The notes beneath the pieces are model-generated. The model was not told the DNA's origin. It made no database searches and was given only the letters and a program-made list of their open reading frames with translations. Position numbers and translations under genes: made by a program. From Bacillota bacterium (GTDB taxonomy: Bacteria > Bacillota > Clostridia > Lachnospirales > Anaerotignaceae), in contig JAEZPX010000054.1 in the NCBI GenBank assembly GCA_023413275.1, positions 1 through 8,541 of the forward strand: a DNA stretch of 8,541 nt, written 5' to 3'. This document shows positions 1-5,585 of this stretch, one piece after another (position 1 is the stretch's first letter; the number at the start of each line of letters is the position of its first letter).

Positions 1-208
1 CTTGAAGGATATACCGTCATATCCAATGAGCAAACCGCTGGCCGTGGCAGATTGTGGCATAATTATGATTCTCCACCTGTGCAGGACTATATATGAGCAC
101 GCTTCTTCGTCCGAAAAATTATTTATCCCATCAGGCTGTAAATATCACGACTATCGCCACAGTTACGATGTGAAAGTCATTGAGGTTGTATCCATAAAAT
201 ATGATAAT
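1..208 (+). pseudogene. birA: Biotin-protein ligase (BirA) relic, partial and frameshifted
   Basis: Bases 1-84 in frame 1 read LEGYTVISNEQTAGRGR followed by an SPP motif. This is the biotin/ATP-binding signature of BirA-type biotin-protein ligases (EQTAGRGR), which attach biotin to carboxylases. The frame then hits TGA at 94-96. A one-base loss near 85 moves the match to frame 3 (87-170), which reads LYMSTLLRPK and then VNITTIATVTM, again BirA-like, until TGA at 171. A second shift gives frame 2 (170-208, KVIEVVSIKYDN), which ends about where the family's KW(P/V)ND motif should be. The rest of the catalytic domain and the C-terminal domain are missing, and the 5' end lies outside the window. 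The first G of a usual GQGLY motif reads as Val. It is a dead gene unless the breaks are sequencing errors. It sits just upstream of a bioY relic, so this was probably a biotin uptake and attachment cluster. Confidence 0.72.
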
Positions 209-267
209 TGAAAAGAAGAAATCCCGCCCTCTGGCGAACTGATAAATCTTTTAAAGGAGGATTAGCA

Positions 268-551
268 ATTGCAAAAAATAAACTTAAAAATTTGATTCTA
301 TGTGCGCTCTTTTCAGCACTGATTGCAGTCGGCGCATTTATCGTATCCCCATTCCGGTTGTCCCATTTACCCTTCAATTTCTCTTTACTATGCTAGCTGG
401 GCTTCTGCTTGGAGAAAAGCTCGGCTATGCCTCCGTTACGGTTTATATTGCGATGGGGCTTTGGGGGTTGCCAGCGTTTACCGAGGGGGGCGGGTTAACG
501 TATTTTTTAAAACCAAGCTTTGGGTATATCATCTGATGTTTCTGGTAGCTG
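268..551 (+). pseudogene. bioY: Biotin ECF transporter S component (BioY) relic, frameshifted
   Basis: A strong ribosome binding site (AAAGGAGG, 253-260) stands 7 nt before ATT at 268, where an ATG would be expected. From there frame 1 reads IAKNKLKNLILCALFSALIA, then VGAFI, a typical BioY N-terminus and first membrane helix. One base appears lost near 343. Frame 3 then continues IPIPVVPFTLQFLFTMLAGL and onward through WGLPAFTEGGGLTYF and KPSFGYII, all hallmark BioY stretches, to TGA at 534-536. A further shift recovers FLVAG in frame 2 (537-551). The last two or three helices of the usual protein of about 180-190 residues are not recognisable. BioY is the membrane substrate-binding part of biotin uptake systems. 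Two frame breaks, the lost start codon and the missing C-terminus argue for true decay rather than a single read error. Confidence 0.82.
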
Positions 552-678
552 GTTCCGATTCCAAGTGGGCCCATTCTCATGTTGGCAGCTCCGCCGACTT
601 ATGCTGATTAATTGGCAAACCTACATTTATTCTACCAAAGAAGGATTCGTGCTTACATCTTAAGAACAAACCTTTCCT

Positions 679-699
679 ACCACCGGCATAGCCGGTGGT
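679..699 (+). terminator. Perfect 9-bp GC-rich hairpin, possible terminator after bioY relic
   Basis: ACCACCGGC (679-687) and GCCGGTGGT (691-699) pair perfectly around a 3-nt ATA loop. On the + strand the stem runs into TTTT (699-702), so it could end + strand transcription from the old biotin genes. The T run is short. The hairpin is also the first of several in this gene-free stretch, so it could instead be the subterminal hairpin of a decayed IS200/IS605-type element. Confidence 0.5.
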
Positions 700-720
700 T
701 TTGTCAAGCTAAAGCGAACA

Positions 721-768
721 ATAAAACCTCCAAACTGTGCATTAATTACGACAGCTTGAAGGTTTTAT
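721..768 (-). repeat. Long inverted repeat, 18-bp arms, better paired as minus-strand RNA
   Basis: Arms 721-738 and 751-768 match at 16 of 18 positions around a 12-nt loop. The two imperfect positions (730/759 and 734/755) are C-A and A-C mismatches in a + strand RNA but become G-U wobbles in a minus-strand RNA, so the full 18-pair stem forms only on that strand. This fits a structured minus-strand transcript or a mobile-element end. No protein gene overlaps it. Confidence 0.55.
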
Positions 769-793
769 ATTTGATAAGAACTTCAGTTACTAA

Positions 794-808
794 GAATAGG
801 CACTATTC
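794..808. repeat. Short perfect inverted repeat, 6-bp arms
   Basis: GAATAG (794-799) and CTATTC (803-808) pair perfectly around a 3-nt loop. A further small stem, CATCC/GGATG, lies at 826-837. Both follow the larger hairpins at 679-699 and 721-768. The 170-bp stretch thus holds four stems in a row and no credible coding frame. The rest of the gap up to 1025 shows nothing recognisable. Confidence 0.4.
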
Positions 809-1025
809 AACACAGAGGCCTTGCCCATCCTCGGATGTGGTTTAGCACAAATATTTTCTCATTAACGTAACCTCTATTCACTAAATGTTTGACTAAGTAA
901 ATTTAATGGTATGAAACTACCACGTAACGGGTGCCGAAAAATGACTTATGTTTACACTTAAGGAAATATTGACATTGAAAATACTGTGAATCTTGGCCAT
1001 TGTTGCCAAATGTTATCATATGCAA

Positions 1026-1412
1026 TTAGTCTAAGACAGCAATGCCATCGATTTCAAGGTTTGCACCGCCCATAAAGTCTTTTACCGCCATAGCAATTCT
1101 TGCCGGAGGATTTTTAGGGAAATACGTTTTATAAATTTCATTAAAATCGGCAAGCATATTTAACTCTTTAACATAAACCTGCATTTTCACCAAATTTTCT
1201 AGGGTACCTCCTGCAGCTTCAATTGTATGCTTAATATTCTCAAGGGCGGCTTTTGCTTCTATTTTAATATCCCCATTCCCTACAATTTCCCCTGTAACTG
1301 GATCATCACCACATGCACCGGCAAGAAATACCAAGTCTCCGTGCCTCACAGCCTGTGAATACCAAGCTGTAGGTTTTGTGGCCTTATCGGTACAAATCAC
1401 TTCGTTTTTCAA
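1026..1412 (-). CDS. RidA/YjgF/YER057c-family enamine/imine deaminase
   Basis: This 128-residue protein has the usual length and pattern of the RidA family, cytosolic trimers that hydrolyse reactive 2-aminoacrylate-type enamines and imines to 2-oxoacids and ammonia. Visible marks are WYSQAV near residues 17-22, LVFLAGACGDDP at 27-38, the central helix AALENIKHTIEAAGG at 55-69, and the C-terminal PPARIAMAV...LEIDGIAVL. Arg105 and Glu120 fall at the positions of the carboxylate-binding Arg and the catalytic-site Glu of RidA/TdcF, so deaminase activity is plausible. The start is TTG at 1410-1412, chosen because GAGGAGGGG (1419-1427) lies 6 nt upstream. The gene follows the oxidoreductase gamma gene by 17 nt and is the last gene of that operon. 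It probably protects the pathway from enamine intermediates or finishes 2-oxoacid formation; the substrate is not visible. No clear terminator follows. Confidence 0.92.
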   Translation of the reverse strand: MKNEVICTDKATKPTAWYSQAVRHGDLVFLAGACGDDPVTGEIVGNGDIKIEAKAALENIKHTIEAAGGTLENLVKMQVYVKELNMLADFNEIYKTYFPKNPPARIAMAVKDFMGGANLEIDGIAVLD

Positions 1413-1429
1413 AATTGTCCCCTCCTCTG

Positions 1430-1960
1430 TTATTCCTTTGTGAAGAAATAGCCTGCCTCCAGCGCTTGAATATTTACATCAACCAACTCAGATCTCATTT
1501 TCCTTTTCAAAACTTCTCGAACTTCATCAAGCGTAATCACATTAAGAGTTCGAACAACTGCACCTAAAGCAACCATGTTAGAAGATTTTGCACTGCCAAT
1601 CCTCGTGGCAATTTCAGTAAATGGCACTTCAACCACGTTAATGTCTGTTCTTTTCGTTGCAATGTCAATCATAGAGCTGTTGAAAATGAGTGTCCCGCCG
1701 ACTTTGACTTTGTGTTCATAATCTTTAAAAGATTCTTCATCCATAACAAGAATTGTATCTGCCGCAGAAATAACAGGGGATCCGATTTCCTTGGAAAGAA
1801 CAACCTGACAGCTTGCTCTGCCACCTCTTTTCTCCTGTCCATAAGCCGGAGCTAGGGTTACGTTTAATCCCTTTGCAGCAGCTGCTGTACAGATAAGTTT
1901 TCCCATTAAAATTGTTCCTTGACCGCCAATTCCGGAAAAAATCATTTCACTTTTCATCAT
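1430..1960 (-). CDS. 2-oxoacid:ferredoxin oxidoreductase, gamma subunit
   Basis: This 176-residue protein is the gamma (catalytic-domain III) subunit of a 2-oxoacid:acceptor oxidoreductase (PorG/KorC/VorC class), which helps form the CoA-binding part of the complex. It opens with the family motif GIGGQG at residues 10-15. YGQEKRGGRASCQVVLS (residues 40-56) matches the conserved YGxExRGG region, and a NMVALGA stretch follows near residue 130. Length is normal for a stand-alone gamma subunit. The first ATG (1958-1960) overlaps the beta stop codon by 4 nt (ATGA), indicating translational coupling. A second ATG directly after it (1955-1957) has better spacing from AGGAGGGT (1963-1970) and may be the true start. 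The family call is firm, but the sequence alone does not settle the substrate (branched-chain 2-oxoacids, 2-oxobutyrate or 2-oxoglutarate). Confidence 0.93.
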   Translation of the reverse strand: MMKSEMIFSGIGGQGTILMGKLICTAAAAKGLNVTLAPAYGQEKRGGRASCQVVLSKEIGSPVISAADTILVMDEESFKDYEHKVKVGGTLIFNSSMIDIATKRTDINVVEVPFTEIATRIGSAKSSNMVALGAVVRTLNVITLDEVREVLKRKMRSELVDVNIQALEAGYFFTKE

Positions 1961-2703
1961 TCACCCTCCTTTGGCACTTTAAAAACTCCCAGTGGATATT
2001 GATTTAATACACTTTCACTAATCCATTCCAATGCTTTTACCGGCTTTACGCCCCACCCTGTGGGACAGGGGGAAATTACCTCGACAAAACTTAGGCCTTT
2101 GCCTCCCAACTGGTATTGAAAAGCTTTTCTGATGGCTTCCTTTGTCTTTTTAATATTCCCTGGGGAATTTACCGCTACCCTTTCGCTATAATAACAACCA
2201 TTCAAGTTGCCGATAATCTCTGCCATATTTACAGGGAAGCCGGCATTATCAGCACTTCTGCCAAAAGGAGAGGTACTGGTTTTTTGTTCCATCAACGTCG
2301 TAGGTGCCATTTGGCCGCCTGTCATGCCGTAAATTGCATTGTTGACGAAAACCACTGTAAACTTTTCTCCTCTAATGCCTGCGTGCATAATTTCCGCCAT
2401 ACCTTCGGAAACCATATCACCATCGCCTTGATAAACCACTACCAAGTTATCCTCCAATGCTCGCTTGATTCCTGTGCCTGTTGCAGGTGCTCTGCCATGC
2501 AATGCACAAATTGAGTCTACATTAAAATATCTGTCTGCATAAACTGAACACCCGATGGGCCAAATCATAATGGCTTTTTCAGATAAATTTTCTTCTTCTA
2601 TTATTTCAGCAATGAGCTTATTGATAATACCATGACCACAGCCACCGCAATATTTCATATATTCATCTGTAAGAACTTTCGGTCTTTCATATACTATTTT
2701 CAT
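1957..2703 (-). CDS. 2-oxoacid:ferredoxin oxidoreductase, beta (TPP-binding) subunit
   Basis: This 248-residue beta subunit binds thiamine pyrophosphate and a [4Fe-4S] cluster. The sequence shows CGGCGHG at residues 19-25 (two Cys), GCS at 51-53, LHGRAPATGTGIK at 68-80, and the TPP/Mg motif GDGD at 93-96 with NNAIYGMTGGQ at 121-131. A further Cys lies in SPCPTGWG (211-218). The four Cys of C19, C22, C52 and C213 match the usual cluster ligands of this class. The CPTGWG form rather than CPTNNG leans towards VorA-like enzymes, as does the alpha partner. The ATG at 2703 has GGAGGTGA about 6 nt upstream and lies 14 nt after the alpha stop. The stop overlaps the gamma start. The complex decarboxylates a 2-oxoacid to acyl-CoA in the cytosol and passes electrons to ferredoxin. 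Confidence 0.95.
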   Translation of the reverse strand: MKIVYERPKVLTDEYMKYCGGCGHGIINKLIAEIIEEENLSEKAIMIWPIGCSVYADRYFNVDSICALHGRAPATGTGIKRALEDNLVVVYQGDGDMVSEGMAEIMHAGIRGEKFTVVFVNNAIYGMTGGQMAPTTLMEQKTSTSPFGRSADNAGFPVNMAEIIGNLNGCYYSERVAVNSPGNIKKTKEAIRKAFQYQLGGKGLSFVEVISPCPTGWGVKPVKALEWISESVLNQYPLGVFKVPKEGE

Positions 2704-2717
2704 CCCGTCACCTCCAA

Positions 2718-3764
2718 TTATTTTATGTACAATTCCCTTATCTTTTCATATAATTCCTGAGGCGTAGGCGTAATGCCGCCAAGTCTGCCAAAAAAATTCA
2801 CCTGCTCTTTATTCTTAACATTAAGCTTAACATCTTCAACCATCTGCCCTGCACTAAGCTCAACTACAAAATATTCTTTGTCCGGATATTGCTCAAATGC
2901 TCTTTTTGGGAAAGGCCACAGAGTAATGGGTCTAATCATACCAACCTTTATGCCATTCTCACTAGCAATATGAATTGCTGTCAGTGCAATTCTAGCAACA
3001 GAACCGTACGCCACAATTATGATATCCGCATCCTCTGTTTCGTACTCTTCCCATCTCTGTTCATTTTCTTGGATAGCATGAAATTTATCCTGCAAATCTA
3101 AGTTAAACCTTTCCCACTGCTCCGGTCCTAAAGCACAGGTAGTAATAACGTTATGTTTTCTTGCCTTTGCTCCTGTGATTGTCCAAGGGAAATGATTTTC
3201 AACTTTGATTTTTTGGGGCAATTCTACATTTTCCATCATTTTGGAAAGCATACCGTCACTTGCAACAACCACAGGATTTCTGTATTTTTCTGCAAGTTCA
3301 AAAGATAATCTCCCAAAATCAGCCATCTCCTGAACGGAATAAGGCGCAAGAACGATAGTATAGTAGTCACCATGCCCCCCACCCTTTACAAGCTGAAAGT
3401 AGTCTCCTTGGGCTGCAAGTATATCGCCATCAGCGGGACCCGGTCTCATAACATCTACGATTACTGCTGGCAAGCCGGCAGCTGCCATAAAGCTCATTGC
3501 TTCACAACCAAGGCTGAATCCAGGGCCAGAAGTTGCTGTCATTACTCTTTTATCTGCTGCTGCAACACCTGCAATCATGTTAAAAGCAGAAACTTCCGTT
3601 TCGGCTTGAACAAACACCAACCCTTCTGTAGGTGCTTTTTTCGCATAATATTCTGGCATTTCACTGGAAGGGGTAATTGGATATCCGAAAAAATATATAC
3701 ATCCAGATCTAATTGCTGATTCTGCAAAGGCTTCATTCCCTTGCATAAACACTTTCTCCGCCAT
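2718..3764 (-). CDS. vorB: 2-oxoacid:ferredoxin oxidoreductase, alpha subunit (VorB-like)
   Basis: This 348-residue alpha subunit has the short form typical of VorB/KorA, without a fused gamma domain. Motifs are QGNEAFAESAIRSGC (8-22), GYPITPSSE (27-35, the substrate/TPP-contacting loop), ATSGPGFSLGCEA (77-89), GPADGDILAAQGDYFQ (109-124), RPITLWPFP (278-286) and ELSAGQMVEDV (302-312). The protein pairs with the beta subunit to form the TPP active site. AAAAGGAGG (3771-3779) lies 6 nt before the ATG and overlaps the ferredoxin stop codon, so the genes are tightly packed. I prefer a Vor-type annotation (2-oxoisovalerate or a similar branched or short 2-oxoacid) because the gene order delta-alpha-beta-gamma and the YPITPSSE form resemble VorB homologues. 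However, KorA (2-oxoglutarate) is a close relative and cannot be excluded. Confidence 0.93.
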   Translation of the reverse strand: MAEKVFMQGNEAFAESAIRSGCIYFFGYPITPSSEMPEYYAKKAPTEGLVFVQAETEVSAFNMIAGVAAADKRVMTATSGPGFSLGCEAMSFMAAAGLPAVIVDVMRPGPADGDILAAQGDYFQLVKGGGHGDYYTIVLAPYSVQEMADFGRLSFELAEKYRNPVVVASDGMLSKMMENVELPQKIKVENHFPWTITGAKARKHNVITTCALGPEQWERFNLDLQDKFHAIQENEQRWEEYETEDADIIIVAYGSVARIALTAIHIASENGIKVGMIRPITLWPFPKRAFEQYPDKEYFVVELSAGQMVEDVKLNVKNKEQVNFFGRLGGITPTPQELYEKIRELYIK

Positions 3765-3778
3765 TATAATCCTCCTTT

Positions 3779-3991
3779 TTAAATATCTTTTTCAATTGTA
3801 ATTGCTGCCTCAGGACAAACATTTGCACAAATTCCACATGCGATGCAATCCTCTAAATTTTCTGCTACTGCGGGATAGTAACCTTTTTTGTTTAACGTAT
3901 CCTTCTTTCTTAAAATGGTTTTCTTGGGACAGAATGTCATGCAATATTCACATTCCTTACAAATTTCTTCATTCACTGTAACTCTGTTCAT
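3779..3991 (-). CDS. 2x[4Fe-4S] ferredoxin-type delta subunit of 2-oxoacid oxidoreductase
   Basis: This 70-residue ferredoxin-like protein is the first gene of the operon. Two complete cluster motifs of the form CxxCxxCxxxCP are present: C11, C14, C17, C21 and C49, C52, C55, C59. It therefore should carry two [4Fe-4S] clusters and pass electrons from the beta subunit to free ferredoxin. Length and gene order match the VorD/KorD/PorD delta subunit. The ATG at 3991 has only a weak purine stretch (GGGGCTAAG) close upstream, unlike the strong sites of the later genes. The leader of roughly 90 nt before it contains a 7-bp tandem repeat and a palindrome, so its expression may be controlled in the leader as well as at the promoter. 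Confidence 0.92.
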   Translation of the reverse strand: MNRVTVNEEICKECEYCMTFCPKKTILRKKDTLNKKGYYPAVAENLEDCIACGICANVCPEAAITIEKDI

Positions 3992-4010
3992 TTCTTAGCC
4001 CCACTTTCCT

Positions 4011-4030
4011 GATTGATGATTGATGATTGA
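4011..4030. repeat. 7-bp tandem repeat in the oxidoreductase operon leader
   Basis: The unit GATTGAT occurs twice in full and a third time less its last base (4011-4017, 4018-4024, 4025-4030). It lies about 20-40 bp upstream of the ferredoxin start, between promoter and ribosome binding site. Such a tract can gain or lose units by slippage. The effect is unknown. Confidence 0.7.
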
Positions 4031-4036
4031 AGCAAC

Positions 4037-4069
4037 TTATTCTAATATATAGAATGCATTTTATATATT
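4037..4069. promoter_or_regulatory. 33-bp element, copy A, containing an ATTCTA-N5-TAGAAT palindrome
   Basis: The segment starts TTATTCTAAT and ends ATTTTATATATT. It recurs with one indel and a few changes at 4291-4324. Within it ATTCTA (4039-4044) and TAGAAT (4050-4055) form a perfect inverted repeat around 5 nt. It lies at about +12 to +45 of the predicted oxidoreductase transcript. The AGAAT/ATTCT half-sites match those in the promoter spacer, so it is a candidate second operator for the same regulator. Confidence 0.5.
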
Positions 4070-4087
4070 TAGAATTGTATTGTGTTT

Positions 4088-4116
4088 ATTATACAGAATG
4101 TCATTCTAATAGTCAA
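4088..4116 (-). promoter_or_regulatory. Sigma-A promoter of the oxidoreductase-ridA operon
   Basis: On the minus strand, TTGACT (4111-4116) is followed after exactly 17 nt by a perfect TATAAT (4088-4093). Transcription should start near 4081, about 90 nt before the ferredoxin ATG. Upstream of the -35 box, bases 4120-4160 are runs of A and T that could act as an UP element. The spacer holds a palindrome (separate entry), so this strong promoter is probably repressible. Confidence 0.8.
4095..4107. promoter_or_regulatory. 13-bp palindrome inside the promoter spacer, candidate operator
   Basis: AGAATG-T-CATTCT is a perfect 6-bp inverted repeat around one base, lying entirely between the -35 and -10 boxes of the oxidoreductase promoter. 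A protein bound here would block RNA polymerase. The divergent IclR-family regulator is the obvious candidate, but that link is inferred from position only. An additional AGAAT half-site lies at 4071-4075. Confidence 0.6.
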
Positions 4117-4187
4117 TATATCAGTACAAAAATTTAAAAATTATTTTTTAAAAAAACCAAATTTCACTTTGTTTTTATATTAAAAAT

Positions 4188-4216
4188 GGGCATTTCTTGT
4201 ACTGCAAAGAAATCCC
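4188..4216. promoter_or_regulatory. Inverted repeat midway between the divergent promoters
   Basis: GGG-c-ATTTCTT (4188-4198) pairs with AAGAAATCCC (4207-4216), giving ten pairs with a single bulged C and an 8-nt loop. It sits about midway between the oxidoreductase -35 box (4116) and the regulator -35 box (4343). It could be an operator or an activator site serving both. It lacks a convincing U run for a terminator on either strand. Confidence 0.4.
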
Positions 4217-4290
4217 CTACTTTTCCAACAATTTATTTATATCCAGTTATGATTTTCTGTTCCAATATTTACAAATAAATAAGAAGTGCT

Positions 4291-4324
4291 TTATTCTAAT
4301 TATAAAAATAGTATTTTATATATT
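4291..4324. promoter_or_regulatory. 34-bp element, copy B, upstream of the iclR-type promoter
   Basis: This repeats the element at 4037-4069: both begin TTATTCTAAT and end ATTTTATATATT, with a one-base length difference in the middle. Copy B has lost the right half of the palindrome (AAAAAT instead of TAGAAT) and lies 19 bp upstream of the regulator's -35 box. The two copies may let one regulator act on both promoters. Confidence 0.5.
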
Positions 4325-4342
4325 GTCACCTTATGGTTTATG

Positions 4343-4371
4343 TTTACAAATGGTACGTCTTCATCTATAAT
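4343..4371 (+). promoter_or_regulatory. Sigma-A promoter of the IclR-family regulator gene
   Basis: TTTACA (4343-4348), a 17-nt spacer and a perfect TATAAT (4366-4371) predict a transcript start near 4378. That leaves a leader of about 28 nt before the ATG at 4406. This promoter rules out the longer reading frame from 4286, which would begin upstream of the -35 box. Confidence 0.75.
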
Positions 4372-4405
4372 GAATGCAACATATAAATTTCGAGGTGACA
4401 CAAAA

Positions 4406-5206
4406 ATGTCTAATTTTTTAGAAAATTCAAGCTACAAGCCTAAATATCCCGTACAGACTCTGGGTAAAGCACTAGATGTATTGATATATATTAAAAATAA
4501 CGCCTCTGCTGACGGCGTGAGCATTGCAGAGTTAAGTGAGTACTTAAATATGGGTAAAAGTACAGTCCATAGGCTTTTAGATACCCTTTTGGCCTATAAT
4601 TTCGTGGAAAAAACATATGCCAACGCATCCTATAAGCTAGGCTGGGGTATTTATGATATTGGAAGCACTGTTCCCTTTCAACACTCCTTAAACAACACCA
4701 ATTTATCCCCCTTATTAGAAGAGCTTTGCAACGAGTGCTCAGAAACAATTAACTTTGGAATTATGAATAATAATAGTGTTGTTATATTGTACAAAGCAGA
4801 ACCTAACATCAAAATTAGAGCCAATGTAAATATCGGGGGTAATGAACCCTTCTACTGTACTGCCATCGGAAAACTATTTTTATCTTCCTTATCGGTACAG
4901 GAGGTTAAGGAATATTTTATTCATTCAGATATTACGAATTACACAAACAACACCATAACCACCGCAGAAAAAATGATTCCCGAACTTGCTAAAATTGCTC
5001 AAAATGGATATTCCATTGATAATGAGGAATTTTATGCCGGTTTAATTTGTATTGCTGTTCCTGTGTATGATTATAGCGGAAAAATTGTTGCCGGTATCAG
5101 TATTAGCGGACCATCGGAACGAATGGTTCAGAAAAAGATAGATGATGTTTTACCTAAGTTAAAAAAATCATGCGAAAAGCTATCTGTTCATTTTGGGTAT
5201 CGGTAA
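4406..5206 (+). CDS. IclR-family transcriptional regulator
   Basis: This 266-residue protein has the standard IclR layout. A winged helix-turn-helix covers residues 14-85 (VQTLGKALDVL, then SIAELSEYLNMGKSTVHRLL at 39-58 as helix-turn-helix, and YKLGWGIYDIG as the wing end). A C-terminal effector-binding domain follows, with CTAIGKLFLSSLS (151-163), GYSIDNEEFYAGLICIAVPV (201-220) and GKIVAGISISGPSERM (225-240). IclR proteins bind small organic acids and repress or activate catabolic operons. I start it at 4406 because GAGGTGA (4392-4398) precedes that ATG and a promoter ends at 4371. The frame stays open back to 4286, but that part lies upstream of the predicted transcript. It is divergent from the oxidoreductase operon, whose promoter contains palindromes, so it likely controls that operon and perhaps itself. 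The effector, probably an oxo- or hydroxy-acid, is not visible. Confidence 0.93.
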   Translation: MSNFLENSSYKPKYPVQTLGKALDVLIYIKNNASADGVSIAELSEYLNMGKSTVHRLLDTLLAYNFVEKTYANASYKLGWGIYDIGSTVPFQHSLNNTNLSPLLEELCNECSETINFGIMNNNSVVILYKAEPNIKIRANVNIGGNEPFYCTAIGKLFLSSLSVQEVKEYFIHSDITNYTNNTITTAEKMIPELAKIAQNGYSIDNEEFYAGLICIAVPVYDYSGKIVAGISISGPSERMVQKKIDDVLPKLKKSCEKLSVHFGYR

Positions 5207-5447
5207 AAAGAGCCATAAAATTTATGATTTCAAATATCATTGCCAAAATCTTTAGTGGTTTTCGCGTTCAAATTATACTATTTCGTGGTGTGCAACTTCA
5301 AATTTTCCAGCCTCCTGATTCGATAGATATCCTTTCTATAAGCCATAAGGTTGTGACGGAAATATACATAGAAAGTTTAAAGTAAGACTGTATGCTCTCA
5401 AATTTTATTCTTTGAAATCCGAATGATGAGAAGTCATGTTAAAAAGT
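5207..5447. other. Intergenic stretch with no recognised gene
   Basis: Between the regulator stop codon and the terminator at 5448 there is a + strand open frame (ending 5385) that starts inside the regulator gene. It has no ribosome binding site of its own, and its translation resembles no family I know. I see no minus-strand gene either. It is probably a 3' untranslated region or unrecognisable relic DNA. Confidence 0.5.
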
Positions 5448-5488
5448 AAAACCCCTCTATGATTATTCATAAATCTTAGAGGGGTTTT
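5448..5488. terminator. Bidirectional rho-independent terminator
   Basis: AAAACCCCTCTA (5448-5459) pairs perfectly with TAGAGGGGTTTT (5477-5488) over 12 bp around a 17-nt loop. The arms give a U run on both strands, so it can end the + strand regulator transcript and the minus-strand permease/amidohydrolase transcript, which converge here. The amidohydrolase stop codon lies about 100 bp away at 5586. Confidence 0.88.
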
Positions 5489-5585
5489 AAGATTGCCCAT
5501 GCCAAAAATGAAGAAGCTTCATTCCAAAACGTAAAGGATGACTAAAATATAAAATTGCGTAATAGGTTTTTTCTAAGAAATCTTC

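Noticed and set aside
549..608. Short frame-3 stretch reading VPIPSGPILMLAAPP after the BioY relic
   Set aside because: It looks protein-like, but it is too short, sits between stop codons, and cannot be assigned to BioY or another family with confidence.
612..845. 77-codon + strand open frame as a small protein
   Set aside because: It runs through the hairpin cluster, has no ribosome binding site, and shows no family-like pattern.
993..1009. TTGGC/GCCAA inverted repeat after the RidA gene as an operon terminator
   Set aside because: The stem is only five bp and no T run follows on the minus strand, so it does not support a terminator call.
2116..2514. 132-codon + strand open frame opposite the beta subunit gene
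   Set aside because: It is the antisense shadow of a well-supported gene with clear TPP and cluster motifs, and has no features of its own.
4286..4405. Forty-codon N-terminal extension of the IclR-family protein
   Set aside because: The extension would start upstream of a consensus promoter at 4343-4371 and has no ribosome binding site, while the ATG at 4406 has GAGGTGA in place.
5170..5385. Open frame of 71 codons overlapping the end of the regulator gene
   Set aside because: It starts inside the regulator gene, has no ribosome binding site, and its translation matches no family I know.
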